Positions 8,433 through 16,971 of a DNA stretch of 64,000 bases are shown here, in pieces. The notes beneath the pieces are model-generated. The model ran no database searches. It saw only the letters and a list, made by a program, of their open reading frames with translations, and was not told where the DNA came from. The translations under genes and the position numbers were made by a program. Every line of letters begins with the position of its first letter. Position 1 is the stretch's first letter. The stretch lies in contig NZ_JASCIR010000016.1 in the NCBI RefSeq assembly GCF_029968095.1, positions 1 to 64,000 of the forward strand, given 5' to 3'. This stretch comes from Streptomyces solicavernae (GTDB lineage Bacteria > Actinomycetota > Actinomycetes > Streptomycetales > Streptomycetaceae).

Positions 8433-9065
8433 TCACTCAACCGGCTTGCGAAGCTCATCCCGGATCGCATGCGCATCACGCGCAGCGTGGTCGAGATCCA
8501 CCCGAGCAGGTGGTTCCGTCATGTACCGCGGGCTCAGGAAGAGGACACTGCCGGCGGTGCTCTCATCGGCCCAGGCGCAGACCGGAAGCGTCGTCTTGCT
8601 CAAGCCCTTCCCTCGAACCACCACCTGGCAGCTCCACTCCGGGCCGTCCGCGTCGATCACGAACTCCTCAGGCCTCACTGCCAACTTGGTGTCGTCCCGG
8701 TCAGCCGTCCCCCGCAAGAGCGACTCCCGTACCCGCTCGGGGTGCGCGATGTCGCCGTACATCCCGGCAATCACCACACCGTTGACATTAGGCCGATCGA
8801 TCGCAACCGCATACTTCCCCGCCACGCCCGTCCAGTCCTTCACATCAACCGGGTCCCATGCTCCGTCCCCACGAGGAGCGGCATCGCTTGAGCTGTGCAA
8901 CTGGTACTTGTCTACGAGCTTTGTGGGCAGCGCAAGTTCATGCGGGGCTTCCCGCTTCTCTTCGGGACCGGACCCCGCCACAATAGCCCCGACAACCAGC
9001 AGCACAATCACTACCGTGAACCCCAACACAATACCCACCGGGGCTTTACGCGATGAGCCATTCAA
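8433..9065 (-). CDS. Single-pass membrane protein of the T7SS locus, function unknown
   Basis: A 210-residue protein. A basic start is followed by one helix (VGIVLGFTVVIVLLVVGAIV, about residues 10-29) and an extracytoplasmic domain with VVIAGMYGDIAHPERVRESL and two cysteines (WSCQVV, PVCAWA) that could form a disulfide. The start codon is TTG at 9065, chosen because GGAGGA precedes it by nine bases. I do not recognise the domain. Position and topology suggest an accessory envelope protein of the T7SS locus. Confidence 0.65.
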   Translation of the reverse strand: MNGSSRKAPVGIVLGFTVVIVLLVVGAIVAGSGPEEKREAPHELALPTKLVDKYQLHSSSDAAPRGDGAWDPVDVKDWTGVAGKYAVAIDRPNVNGVVIAGMYGDIAHPERVRESLLRGTADRDDTKLAVRPEEFVIDADGPEWSCQVVVRGKGLSKTTLPVCAWADESTAGSVLFLSPRYMTEPPARVDLDHAARDAHAIRDELRKPVE

Positions 9066-9679
9066 CGCTCAGTTTCCTCCCATCACCGCACATGCTCTGA
9101 GCGGCAGTTGCGCTGCAGAGGGACGGTAACGCTCGTTGACCACAGCCCGTTACTTCTCTGCCAGGAATTTCGAACTGGGACGGCAGAGGCCTGCCTCTCC
9201 AGCAATAGCCTCCAGCGCCATGGGCAGCCCGCGAGTGCGCTCCGAATCATTCCGCGTGATGGCCAGGAGTTCCCGATTCATCCATACCTGATTCGCGATT
9301 TCCAGAACTCATCAGGATATCGAGCCTACCCGCTCCTGCAATGACACTACTCGACAGCAGGAAGGTGATTGCACGAGTCATGCCCCCACTTCGACGACGG
9401 CAGTGGGGCGTCACGTTCCTGGCCAGTGGCGAGGTCTGGAGAGTTGGCTCGGTTCAGCGTAACCGCTCGAAATACCGTGATCTGTCGCCACTAGGTTTCC
9501 ACCTGAGGCGACCAGCGCCATTCCCCTGCCGCAGTTTGAGTCTCCCCCGAGGTTACGCGACTCATCAATGCACCTAAGAAAACGACCCCGGGGATTTCGC
9601 AGGGAACTCAGAATATCGAGAGCCCAGGACGCATGGCACTTCTCAGTGCTACGCGCTCCGGGCCTACCCGATGGATTCC
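9066..9679. other. 614-base gene-free region, lower in GC, with a degenerate direct repeat
   Basis: No convincing gene is present on either strand: the short open frames lack ribosome sites and look non-protein. The stretch is visibly richer in A/T than the rest of the window. A degenerate direct repeat is present: gatttccagaactcatcagg with atatcgagcc at 9297-9326, and gatttcgcagggaactcaga with atatcgagagcc at 9593-9623. It must include the promoter of the 8433-9065 gene. It may be a decayed gene. Confidence 0.45.
9297..9623. repeat. Pair of degenerate direct repeats about 30 bases long
   Basis: Copies at about 9297-9326 and 9593-9623 share gatttc, aactca and atatcgag in the same order with small gaps. 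Function unknown. They could be regulator sites or traces of an old duplication. Confidence 0.3.
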
Positions 9680-10846
9680 TCAGCCGCGGCGACCGCGAGC
9701 CACAGCGAAAATGACACCGATAACGATCAGGACAGCAACGCCTCCACCGATGACCAACGGGAGGTTACTGCTGGAGGAAGAGTCCTCATTGCCACTCGCG
9801 CCATTCTTCTCACCGGCCTCGGAACCGCCGGCCTTCGACGCCGTATCACTGGGAAGCTTCCCCAGTGGGCCTTCCTTCGGCCCCTTGGGAATGTCCATGG
9901 TGACGGCCTTGTTGGGGCGGAGCACTCCATAGCCGTACTTGTCGTCGGGCGCCTTCAGGCCCTTCTTGCCGAGGAAGGAGGCCGACTTGATGAGGCGGTT
10001 GGCCACCTGGCCTGCGGTCAGGTCGGGGTACTTGGAGCGGACTAGGGCTGCGGCTCCGGAGACGATGGCGGCAGAGTCAGACGTACCTGTGGATAGGTCG
10101 TAACCCTTGGGGTTTGTGGGGTTAGCGGAGAGGATGTCAACACCGGGAGCAGCGAGGTCCACCTCCTTGCCTGCGCCGGAGCTGCCCCAGAACTCGCCGT
10201 TCTCGTCAACCGCACTTACAGCGAGAACGCCCGGGAGCGCAGCGGGGTAGCCAACTGCGCCACCCTCATTTCCGCTACTCGCGACGACAAGGACGTCGTG
10301 ATCCTGAGCGTACGCGATGGCCTCCCTGCCGACGCGTAGGGTCTTTCCACCCTCATCTCCGAGGGACAGATTAACCACCTTGGCCCCATTATCCACTGCA
10401 TAACGCACTGCAGTCGCCCACTCATCATCGAGCAACTTGTCGTCATCATTCTGCAGCACGCGCAACGGAAGAATCTTCGCCTTAGGAGCGATTCCCATCA
10501 TTCCGTCAGCATTATCGGCACCGTGCCCATGAGCGGCAATCAGGCTAGCCATAGCCGTGCCGTGCCCCTCTACATCCTCCTGAGCATCGCCACCACCGGT
10601 GAAGTCCTTGCCCTTCAAGACCTGCCCGGTCAGATCAGGGTGGCTACCATCCACGCCAGTATCAATGACCGCTACAGTTACGCCTTCACCCTGAGTTACA
10701 CCCCAGGTTTCTTCCATGGTGTAGACGTCCATCAGCCACTGCTGATCACGGATGTAGTCTGCAGACGCCACAGGGGCCGAAGTGAGGAGCAAAGCTCCCG
10801 TCAATGCCGCGACTCCCGTCGTGGACCAGACTCGCTTGACTCCCAA
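9680..10846 (-). CDS. Subtilase (S8) mycosin-like T7SS-associated serine protease, cysteine-free
   Basis: A 388-residue secreted membrane-anchored protease. A signal peptide ends near APVASA (residue 29). The S8 triad is intact: Asp in AVIDTGVD (about 62), His in GHGTAMAS (about 95), Ser in STGTSDSAA (about 256), with the oxyanion Asn in SSGNEGG. A Ser/Gly/Glu-rich linker precedes a C-terminal helix (LPLVIGGGVAVLIVIGVIFAV) and basic tail, the mycosin layout. There are no cysteines, unlike the second mycosin at 12773-14044. I favour the TTG at 10846 because GAGGAG lies seven bases upstream; the GTG at 10861 has no site of its own. It follows the PPE-like gene on the same strand. Confidence 0.85.
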   Translation of the reverse strand: MGVKRVWSTTGVAALTGALLLTSAPVASADYIRDQQWLMDVYTMEETWGVTQGEGVTVAVIDTGVDGSHPDLTGQVLKGKDFTGGGDAQEDVEGHGTAMASLIAAHGHGADNADGMMGIAPKAKILPLRVLQNDDDKLLDDEWATAVRYAVDNGAKVVNLSLGDEGGKTLRVGREAIAYAQDHDVLVVASSGNEGGAVGYPAALPGVLAVSAVDENGEFWGSSGAGKEVDLAAPGVDILSANPTNPKGYDLSTGTSDSAAIVSGAAALVRSKYPDLTAGQVANRLIKSASFLGKKGLKAPDDKYGYGVLRPNKAVTMDIPKGPKEGPLGKLPSDTASKAGGSEAGEKNGASGNEDSSSSSNLPLVIGGGVAVLIVIGVIFAVARGRRG

Positions 10847-10931
10847 TTCCTTGCTCCTCACTCAACTGCGACTGGATCCGCCAGCCTTCATAAGCGAGCC
10901 GGTCGCAGATGCGCCCGGCTCGCTCAGCCAA

Positions 10932-12347
10932 CTACTCGATGTTCTTCGGCACGTTCCGCTTGCGGTCCTCTTCCGAGACCCACGTCTCCTCGTCCTCGAC
11001 GAGGTAGTCGGGACGGTCGCGCCCCTCGTTCTCCTCGCCGCGACGACCGCCACGACCGCCCATTCCTCCGGCCATGCCGCCACCCATGCCCGCGCGCTGA
11101 GAGCCGCCGCGGCTGCCGTGCAGACCTGCACCGCCACCGCTGCCCTTGCCCGTGATGCCCTTGGCCGCACCGACGACACCGCCACGGGCCTTGGCCAGCG
11201 CACCTCGTCCGCCTGCACCAGCAGCACCGCGACCGCCAGCGCCCATACCGCCACCCATGCCGCCCATGCCAGCGCGGCCAGCGGCGCCTCGGCCAGTTCC
11301 GGCGCCGCCGGCACCGCGGGCACCACCCGCGCCCAGACCTCCGCGTCCCCCTCCTGCAGGGCCGCCGCCACCGGTAGGCACAAAGGCTCCACCAGGTCCG
11401 CCACCACCAGGAACTCCGCCGCCACCGGCGGGAAGGCCCCCGCCACCGCCAGGCAGCGAGGTCTTACCTGTCAGGCCGGGAGCGAGGCTGTCGGTGTTCG
11501 TCTTCACAGACGGAACTGTCGATCCTCCGGTGATGCCCTTGTCCCGCGGGACCGCAGGGGCAGCGCCGATACCCTTCGGCGGTCCGGCGCTCCACGGCTT
11601 GGTGGTACCACCCGCCCCAGGCACGGACGCACCACCGCCACCTCCAGTGACCGGCGGCGGGTACTCGATGGTGCCGTCCGGGTCCTTAATGTTGCGGTTG
11701 TCGTCCTGTTGAATCTTGTTGCCATTCAGGTTCCGAGCAACCCGTGCGTACTGAGCACCCAGGTTCTCCATGACCGCAACGGCTTGTAGCTGAGTCTCTC
11801 GGCTAGCGCCGATCTTCCCCTCATTGGCCTCAGCCACCTGAGCGGCAGTCATGTTCTTATTGTTGAGGTCATGGGCTGTGGATTCGCCGTTATCCCAGGA
11901 CCAGTCAGTGAGGGCGTCACCAGCTTTATCCAGGAGGTCGGGCTCCTTGATGGCATCAAGCTGAGGCTTGTACAGCTTCAGGTACTCGGCCGCTTCGCCA
12001 AACTGTCCCTTGTTCAGGTCGGCATACCAAGCAGCGTTCCTGATGCTCTGCGAGATTTCGCGAGCCTTCTTCGCGAACGAGTTTGCAGCTTCGCCAGTCC
12101 AGTGCTCCAGGACGTTACTGACGGCCTTGTCGAGTCGGTCGGCGATATTATCCTCACCGCCAGCCAGGATCCGGTGCACATGGCCCCAGTTCTGGCTCGT
12201 CTCCTCGATCCTCTTGTGGTCCGTGCCCTCAAGCATCTGCTTGAGCTCTTTGAGTGAGTAGTTGATGAACTGCGTCGTGGTCTCCGGACGACCCGCTTCG
12301 CACGTCGCTGACTCAAGTACTGGCTTCTGTTCCTTCTCACCGGACAT
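10932..12347 (-). CDS. PPE/WXG-like T7SS substrate with Gly-rich middle and conserved acidic tail
   Basis: A 471-residue protein. Residues about 25-250 are helical, with a W-x-G turn (LEHWTGEAANSFAKKAREI), the PPE/WXG arrangement. A long Gly/Ala/Pro-rich region follows (about 255-440, with many GGG and AGG runs). The C-terminus is distinct and charged: PDYLVEDEETWVSEED, ending RNVPKNIE. Similar YLVEDEETW tails recur in large WXG-type proteins of actinomycetes, from memory. The small EspC-like gene lies just upstream, and mycosin genes flank the pair. A T7SS-exported protein recognised with its small partner is the best interpretation. Confidence 0.75.
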   Translation of the reverse strand: MSGEKEQKPVLESATCEAGRPETTTQFINYSLKELKQMLEGTDHKRIEETSQNWGHVHRILAGGEDNIADRLDKAVSNVLEHWTGEAANSFAKKAREISQSIRNAAWYADLNKGQFGEAAEYLKLYKPQLDAIKEPDLLDKAGDALTDWSWDNGESTAHDLNNKNMTAAQVAEANEGKIGASRETQLQAVAVMENLGAQYARVARNLNGNKIQQDDNRNIKDPDGTIEYPPPVTGGGGGASVPGAGGTTKPWSAGPPKGIGAAPAVPRDKGITGGSTVPSVKTNTDSLAPGLTGKTSLPGGGGGLPAGGGGVPGGGGPGGAFVPTGGGGPAGGGRGGLGAGGARGAGGAGTGRGAAGRAGMGGMGGGMGAGGRGAAGAGGRGALAKARGGVVGAAKGITGKGSGGGAGLHGSRGGSQRAGMGGGMAGGMGGRGGRRGEENEGRDRPDYLVEDEETWVSEEDRKRNVPKNIE

Positions 12348-12389
12348 GGTGTCCCCTTCCCCTCAGCAACGGTTCCTGAACGAATGCCA

Positions 12390-12731
12390 CTATTCCCACT
12401 TTCCGGAACCGCCCCCCATCTGCTCCTTAGTGGCGTACTCCTGCTCCGTGTACTTGCCCCTGACCTTCGACGTACTCGTGCCGAACTTCTCGATCAGGTC
12501 CTGCAGATCCGTGATGGCGCGGTTCAAGTCGGACTTGGCTGTCTCGTGAGCATTGAAAAGGTCGCCGGCCTCAAGAAAGGTTCCTGCCTGTCCGAAAGCG
12601 CTCTGCGGAATGTCGGTCCGGTACTTGGAGGTCTTGCCCGCCTCCTCCATGTCGTCGACCAACGTCCTGAGCCTGCTCACGACCTCGTCCAGCGCGCTGA
12701 GGTCAACCCGCATGCCCGTGCTGTCGCCCAT
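12390..12731 (-). CDS. EspC/WXG100-like small T7SS partner protein
   Basis: A 113-residue helical protein (MRVDLSALDEVVSRLRTL..., then an all-helix region with FLEAGDLFNAHETAKSDLNR). It carries YTEQEYATKEQ near the end, reminiscent of the YxxxD/E export signals of WXG100 partners. It sits 42 bases before the PPE-like gene on the same strand, the usual order of EspC-like and PPE-like pairs. The ATG at 12731 is preceded by GAGAGGAACGGGG. It probably dimerises with the 471-residue protein. Confidence 0.7.
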   Translation of the reverse strand: MGDSTGMRVDLSALDEVVSRLRTLVDDMEEAGKTSKYRTDIPQSAFGQAGTFLEAGDLFNAHETAKSDLNRAITDLQDLIEKFGTSTSKVRGKYTEQEYATKEQMGGGSGKWE

Positions 12732-12772
12732 TTCCCCGTTCCTCTCCCCTGCGGTTCAAGTGCTTGATGTTG

Positions 12773-14044
12773 TTACTTCGAGCCTGAAGGCGATTGTTTG
12801 CGCCGCCAATCCCGGATGGCGACTCCACTGCCTCCGGCCACGAACACCAGCAGCAGCCCGGTCCCCAGCACATAAGTCGCAATCCGCTGTTCCCGCTCAG
12901 CCGGAGTCTCCCCCATGGTGACCTTCATGGCCGTAACCTCGCCACCACCCCGCTTGGGCTTGGCGAGCTTGGGGGTCTCGCCCGGTTCGCTGCTGTTGGA
13001 CAGCGCGGCCATCGGGTCGACGACTCCCCAGCCGACGTAGCGGTTCGGCTCTGCGGTGGGGCGTTGGGCGGTTTCCTGCATGCGGGCGGTGATCTGCTTG
13101 GCGTTCCAGTCGGGGTACCGCTCCATCATCAGGGCGGCGACGCCCGCGACGTACGGGGCCGCGAAGCTCGTGCCGTCTGCGGTGCACTGGCCGCCCCGCG
13201 GGACCGTGGACACCATGCCCACGCCGGGTGCGGCGATGTCGACGAAGTCGCCGGCCTGTGAGAAGAAGGCGCGCTCGTCGTTGCGGTTGGAGGCGGCCAC
13301 GGCGACCACTCCGTCGTACGAAGCGGGGTAGGTCTTCTGGGACTTGGCGTCGAAGCCGTCGTTGCCGGATGCGGCGACTACCAGGATGTCCTTGGCCACG
13401 GCGCGGGCCACCGCCTTGCGCAGCGGGGCCACGTCCTTCCGGTCCGCCGTGTCCGAGGAGATGTTGATGATGTCGACGTCCTGCTCGATCGCGTGGTTGA
13501 TCGCCGCCACCATCGTGTTCGAGTTGCCCTGCTTCGGCTTGCCGTCCTTGGTCTGTCCGCCGGTGTAGCGGATGGGGAGGATCTTCGCCTCGGGCGCGAG
13601 GCCCTGGAAGCCCGTTCCGGCGATCTTCTTGGCCGCGATGATTCCGGCGACGCGCGTGCCGTGGCCCTGAAGGTCCTCGGTTCCGTCGGTGTTGCCGACG
13701 AAGTCCTCGCCGCCTGGGGCCATTTGACCGGCGAGCTGCTTGTTGCGGTCGTCGACGCCGGTGTCGATGACCGCGACGGTGATGCCCTTGCCGGTGGCCT
13801 TGTCCCTCAGCTGGTTCATGATGATCCGCTGGAGGGACCAGGGTGTGGACTCGATGTTCTTGCCGCCGAATTCGCAGTCCGAGCTTGAGTCGAGGCTGAA
13901 TTCGGGGTGGTCGGAGCCCGAGGCCGCGAGGGCGGGCGGGGCCGCGGCCAGGCACATCCCCGTGACTGTGAGTACGCCAATGGCCCGCTGCAGTGCGCGG
14001 GTTCCACTCGTACTCGTACGCGTACGGGGTGTCAGGACCCCCAT
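12773..14044 (-). CDS. mycP: Mycosin: T7SS-associated subtilisin-like serine protease
   Basis: A 423-residue membrane-anchored S8 protease. The signal peptide ends near PALAAS (residue 40). The N-terminal extension carries Cys57 (SSDCEFGGKN). The triad is Asp94 (AVIDTGVDD), His128 (LQGHGTRVAG) and Ser293 (DGTSFAAPYVAG), with oxyanion Asn in AASGNDG. Cys287 (RGGQCTAD) could pair with Cys57 across the domain, as in mycosins. A Pro/Lys linker precedes the C-terminal helix (YVLGTGLLLVFVAGGSGVAI) and a basic tail. Mycosins stabilise the ESX membrane complex and process some substrates. This gene lies between the esx pair and the PPE-like pair and looks like the core mycosin of the locus. GGGGG precedes the ATG. 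Confidence 0.9.
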   Translation of the reverse strand: MGVLTPRTRTSTSGTRALQRAIGVLTVTGMCLAAAPPALAASGSDHPEFSLDSSSDCEFGGKNIESTPWSLQRIIMNQLRDKATGKGITVAVIDTGVDDRNKQLAGQMAPGGEDFVGNTDGTEDLQGHGTRVAGIIAAKKIAGTGFQGLAPEAKILPIRYTGGQTKDGKPKQGNSNTMVAAINHAIEQDVDIINISSDTADRKDVAPLRKAVARAVAKDILVVAASGNDGFDAKSQKTYPASYDGVVAVAASNRNDERAFFSQAGDFVDIAAPGVGMVSTVPRGGQCTADGTSFAAPYVAGVAALMMERYPDWNAKQITARMQETAQRPTAEPNRYVGWGVVDPMAALSNSSEPGETPKLAKPKRGGGEVTAMKVTMGETPAEREQRIATYVLGTGLLLVFVAGGSGVAIRDWRRKQSPSGSK

Positions 14045-14085
14045 GCTCAGGACCCCCAGGGATGGCTTGTCAATTCTGGCGCTGG

Positions 14086-14147
14086 TGCGTGTTGGTACGT
14101 GATGGTGCAGGTGGTGCAGGTGGTGCGGAGTGGTGCGGAGTGGTGAT
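14086..14147. repeat. Short tandem repeat upstream of the mycosin gene
   Basis: About 60 bases built of ggtgcaggt and ggtgcggagt units, each repeated at least twice, lie in the 275-base gap between the mycosin start and the end of the EsxA-like gene. Confidence 0.5.
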
Positions 14148-14319
14148 TCGGCCGGCTCGGCCGAGTTCAGCGTGGCGAGGCGAACAGTCGGTTGCCCTCA
14201 GGTGAACGCGCCCGATCCGGGTGCTGAGGCGAGTTCGGCCCAGTCCGCGCGGATCGCGCCGACCGGGCCTCCCTCAACGCCTCGGGTCACACCGACTCAG
14301 GCCCACATCGGGCTGAGGA

Positions 14320-14604
14320 TCAGCCCCAGGTGTTGGCGTTCTGCTTCTCAGTGGCCTGGTAGTTCTCGGCCGAGTTCTGCAGCGCCGACGCGATCTTCAT
14401 CAGCGTCTGGTGCAGGCTCTGCGCGGTCTGGTCCCACTCGCGCTGCTTGCGCTGGTAACCCTCCTGCGCTTCACCTTCCCAGGTCTGCGCGACGTTCTTG
14501 ACCGCGGCCTCGATGTCGTCGAGCTGCTGCTTGATGCGGCCGGCGGTGGTGCGCACGTCGGTCGCAGCGTTGGTGATCGTTGCGTAATTGACGAGAATGG
14601 ACAT
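14320..14604 (-). CDS. esxA: WXG100 family protein (EsxA-like)
   Basis: A 94-residue WXG100 protein. Helix 1 (about 4-40), the turn TWEGEAQEGY with the W-E-G motif at about 42-44, and helix 2 (about 48-85) give the standard hairpin. The tail YQATEKQNANTWG contains Y-x-x-x-E, the T7SS export signal type. It is the second gene of a two-gene unit, about 120 bases after the EsxB-like gene. Family members form a four-helix heterodimer with the neighbouring WXG100 protein and are secreted together. Which of the pair is truly EsxA or EsxB is assigned by position and size only. Confidence 0.85.
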   Translation of the reverse strand: MSILVNYATITNAATDVRTTAGRIKQQLDDIEAAVKNVAQTWEGEAQEGYQRKQREWDQTAQSLHQTLMKIASALQNSAENYQATEKQNANTWG

Positions 14605-14723
14605 CGTCGTTCCCTTTCAGGGAGATTGCGGAAGTTTGGTGGGGCGTTGAGCAGTCGGCGTGGGCGTGGTGCGCGCGGTGCGCGTCAGCTCCTCCGGGCG
14701 ATGACCGCTCGATCGAGCGTCGA

Positions 14724-15035
14724 TCAGCCGAAGTCCGACATGATCTTGCTGATCTCGGAGTTCTGCTGCTCTTCCGACGCGGTGTAGTTGCTCCGCGTGG
14801 AGTCCACGGCTTCCTTGATGTCCTGCAGGATGTCGCTCATGCGCTTCGCGTCCTGGTTCCACCGCTCCTGCAGCGAGTGGTACGACTTGGCCGCCTGGCC
14901 CTGCCAGCCGCCCGCGATCTGCTCGATCACGCCGTTGAGGCGGCGGATCTCGCCCTGGATCTGGCCGTTCGCCGTGTTGATGTCTCCGGAGAGCTTGGCG
15001 AGCTGATCTTCTGTTACCCGAAACTGGCCGGCCAT
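14724..15035 (-). CDS. esxB: WXG100 family protein (EsxB-like)
   Basis: A 103-residue WXG100 protein with the turn GGWQGQAAKSYHSLQ (W-Q-G at about 44-46) between two long helices. The C-terminal extension YTASEEQQNSEISKIMSDFG has the Y-x-x-x-E export motif, as in CFP-10-like partners. Start: ATG at 15035 preceded by GGGGGAAGG. It is the first gene of the esx pair and probably forms the obligate heterodimer with the 94-residue protein downstream. In Streptomyces coelicolor the equivalent pair is secreted and affects sporulation (established knowledge). Confidence 0.88.
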   Translation of the reverse strand: MAGQFRVTEDQLAKLSGDINTANGQIQGEIRRLNGVIEQIAGGWQGQAAKSYHSLQERWNQDAKRMSDILQDIKEAVDSTRSNYTASEEQQNSEISKIMSDFG

Positions 15036-15252
15036 GGTGAACCTTCCCCCATGTCGTTGTGGACCGAGAAGCCAGTACCGCTTCTCGGGTTTGAGGCGTC
15101 ACTTCTGCCTACACATCAATGAGCGCTGTACGCACTCTATCGCCCGCCACTGACACATCCAGCGGCAGCAGCGATCAGTTACAGACTTCACACAGTCCAG
15201 CGACGTGCCTGTGATTGGGAGCGGCCAACTCCGGGCAGGAGAAGCCACTTTG

Positions 15253-15333
15253 AGCCTTCCCGGCGAGGCCGCCCCGGCGAGGCCGCCCCGGCGAAAGCCT
15301 TCCCTGCGAAGCCACCCCGGCAAAAGCCTTCCC
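15253..15333. repeat. Degenerate tandem repeat downstream of eccB
   Basis: About five imperfect copies of a 15-18 base unit of the kind ccccggcgaggccgc / ccggcgaaagccttcc. It is noncoding and probably slippage-derived. Confidence 0.5.
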
Positions 15334-15366
15334 GACGGACCAGCCGCGAACCGGCCACGAACCGCC

Positions 15367-15399
15367 GACGGCGCCGGCCCTCGCGGGACCGGCGCCGTC
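15367..15399 (-). terminator. Hairpin terminator after eccB
   Basis: A perfect 11-base stem (gacggcgccgg / ccggcgccgtc) with an 11-base loop lies about 10 bases after the eccB stop on the minus strand. Confidence 0.7.
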
Positions 15400-15408
15400 G
15401 TCCGGACG

Positions 15409-16971
15409 TCACTGGCTCTGGGCCTGCTCCGCGCTCCCGGTGTCCAGCATCGGACCCTTCGGGATGAACTGGGCCCAGTTCTCCGGGACGAACACCTCGT
15501 CCTTGACCTTTTCGTAGCCGAGGCGGGTGCGCGCCTTGTCGGTCTCGGAGGGCTGCTCGCCCTTCTTGGCGCCGTTGCCCTTGTCGCCGGTCTTGTCCGA
15601 GGCGTTGTCGTTGCCGACAGGCAGGGAGTAGCGCAGACCGGTGTCCGTGAGGAGGTACGTGCCGCCGCCACCGGCGGCGCTCACCTTGATCTCCCGGAAG
15701 AGCAGGCCGGAGCCGGAGGAGACGTACGCGTTCAGGGAGTCGGTCATGACCTTCCTCGGGTACGCCTTGCCCGCCCAGGCGCCGAGGTTGGGCTTCTTGG
15801 CCTCCTTGTCGAAGCTGCCGTCGAACAGGCTGCAGGAGGTGTTGTTGTCCGCGCCCGTGGTGGGGTCCACGGCGTTGGCCTGCTTCGGCGTCTTCTGGGG
15901 CCAGTCCTCGTGGCCCTCCAGCGGCTGCGCCGCGCCGCCGTTGGCGGTGCTGACGTCCTGGTTCGTCACGGAGATCGCCTCGGCCATGGAGCCCTGTGCC
16001 GACGGGGAGTTCGTGATCAGCGAGGCCTCGAACTCGCTGATCGAGGCGACGCGGTCGCCGAGGACGACGTAGAAGTTCTCGCCCTGCGCGTCCACGGCCT
16101 TGAGGACCTGGCCGATGGTGCCGGCGTTCTGCGGCAGACCCTGGACCGAGGTGGCCGAGCCCACGTCGGGGATCTCCGGGAAGGAGATGGTGCCGCTGTC
16201 GTCAAGCGTCTTGAGCCACTCCGGGCTGACCGGCTGCGGCTTGTTCTTGCTGCCGATGGTCGCGGCGAGCAGGGTGTTGCGCAGCGTCGGATCCGCGTTG
16301 ACGGCGTTGGTGCCGAGGCGGAACACCCGGCCCTCGCCGTCCACCAGGAAGCGGAGCTTGGTCTTCGGCTCCTCGACGTACAGGACCTCGCCGGAGTCGA
16401 CCTTGCCCTTGCCGCTGACGGCCTTGGCGTCCTCCTTGTCGAGGACGAACACCGCGCGGTCGGGGGTCGCGCCGCCCTTGGCGGGACGCTCGCAGACCGC
16501 CCAGGTCTTGGGCTCCGCGGCGTCCTCCTCGGAGGGCAGGCGGTCCGGGGCGTACGGGATGCCGATGGTCGGACCGTGCCGGATCTTGCTCTTGTCGATC
16601 TCCTTGGCCGGCACCTCGATGACCGTGCCCTTGCCCTTTTCGAGCAGGAGCTTCGCGGAGGCGTAGTTGAGGACCGGGTGCAGGACCTTCTCGCCGCCCT
16701 CCTTGAGGATGACGTACCGCGTGGTCGAATCGCTGTCCACGATGACGTGTTCGCCCGGCTTGTCCCAGCCCTTGGGTGCCGCGGGCTTGATCACGCCCCA
16801 CGCGATGAAGCCGATGACGAGGATGACACCGACGGCCAGACTGGGCATCACGGTGCGAACCGGACGCGGCGCACCTTCCTCAGACCCCCCGGGCTCCGGT
16901 GCCAGGAAAGCCGCGACCGTGCGCTTACGCGCGAATGTGTAGGCGGCGAGCTCATCCCGACGCTTTGCCAT
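15409..16971 (-). CDS. eccB: Type VII secretion core protein EccB
   Basis: A 520-residue protein with the EccB layout. A basic cytosolic N-terminus MAKRRDELAAYTFARKR matches the family start. A single transmembrane helix follows (MPSLAVGVILVIGFIAWGVI, about residues 41-60), then a large extracytoplasmic domain built of repeated segments (VIVDSDSTTRYVI, GTVIEVPAKEID, ISEFEASLI, YLLTDTGLRYSLP) with cysteine pairs (AVCERP, SCSLFDG). EccB is a structural subunit of the ESX inner-membrane complex with EccC, EccD and EccE. The ATG at 16971 was chosen over an upstream frame because MAKRRDELAAY is the conserved start. The gene is divergent from eccE. Confidence 0.92.
   Translation of the reverse strand: MAKRRDELAAYTFARKRTVAAFLAPEPGGSEEGAPRPVRTVMPSLAVGVILVIGFIAWGVIKPAAPKGWDKPGEHVIVDSDSTTRYVILKEGGEKVLHPVLNYASAKLLLEKGKGTVIEVPAKEIDKSKIRHGPTIGIPYAPDRLPSEEDAAEPKTWAVCERPAKGGATPDRAVFVLDKEDAKAVSGKGKVDSGEVLYVEEPKTKLRFLVDGEGRVFRLGTNAVNADPTLRNTLLAATIGSKNKPQPVSPEWLKTLDDSGTISFPEIPDVGSATSVQGLPQNAGTIGQVLKAVDAQGENFYVVLGDRVASISEFEASLITNSPSAQGSMAEAISVTNQDVSTANGGAAQPLEGHEDWPQKTPKQANAVDPTTGADNNTSCSLFDGSFDKEAKKPNLGAWAGKAYPRKVMTDSLNAYVSSGSGLLFREIKVSAAGGGGTYLLTDTGLRYSLPVGNDNASDKTGDKGNGAKKGEQPSETDKARTRLGYEKVKDEVFVPENWAQFIPKGPMLDTGSAEQAQSQ

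Larger units (their letters stand above)
15036..15408. promoter_or_regulatory. Region between eccB and esxB: eccB terminator, repeats and the esx promoter
   Basis: A 373-base gap. Proximal to esxB it must carry the promoter of the esx pair (no clear -35/-10 chosen). At 15253-15333 there is a degenerate tandem repeat, and at 15367-15399 the eccB terminator. No gene is supported. Confidence 0.5.

Noticed and set aside
9341..9577. Short plus-strand open frame in the 9.1-9.7 kb gap
   Set aside because: No ribosome site, no biased third positions and no protein-like pattern.
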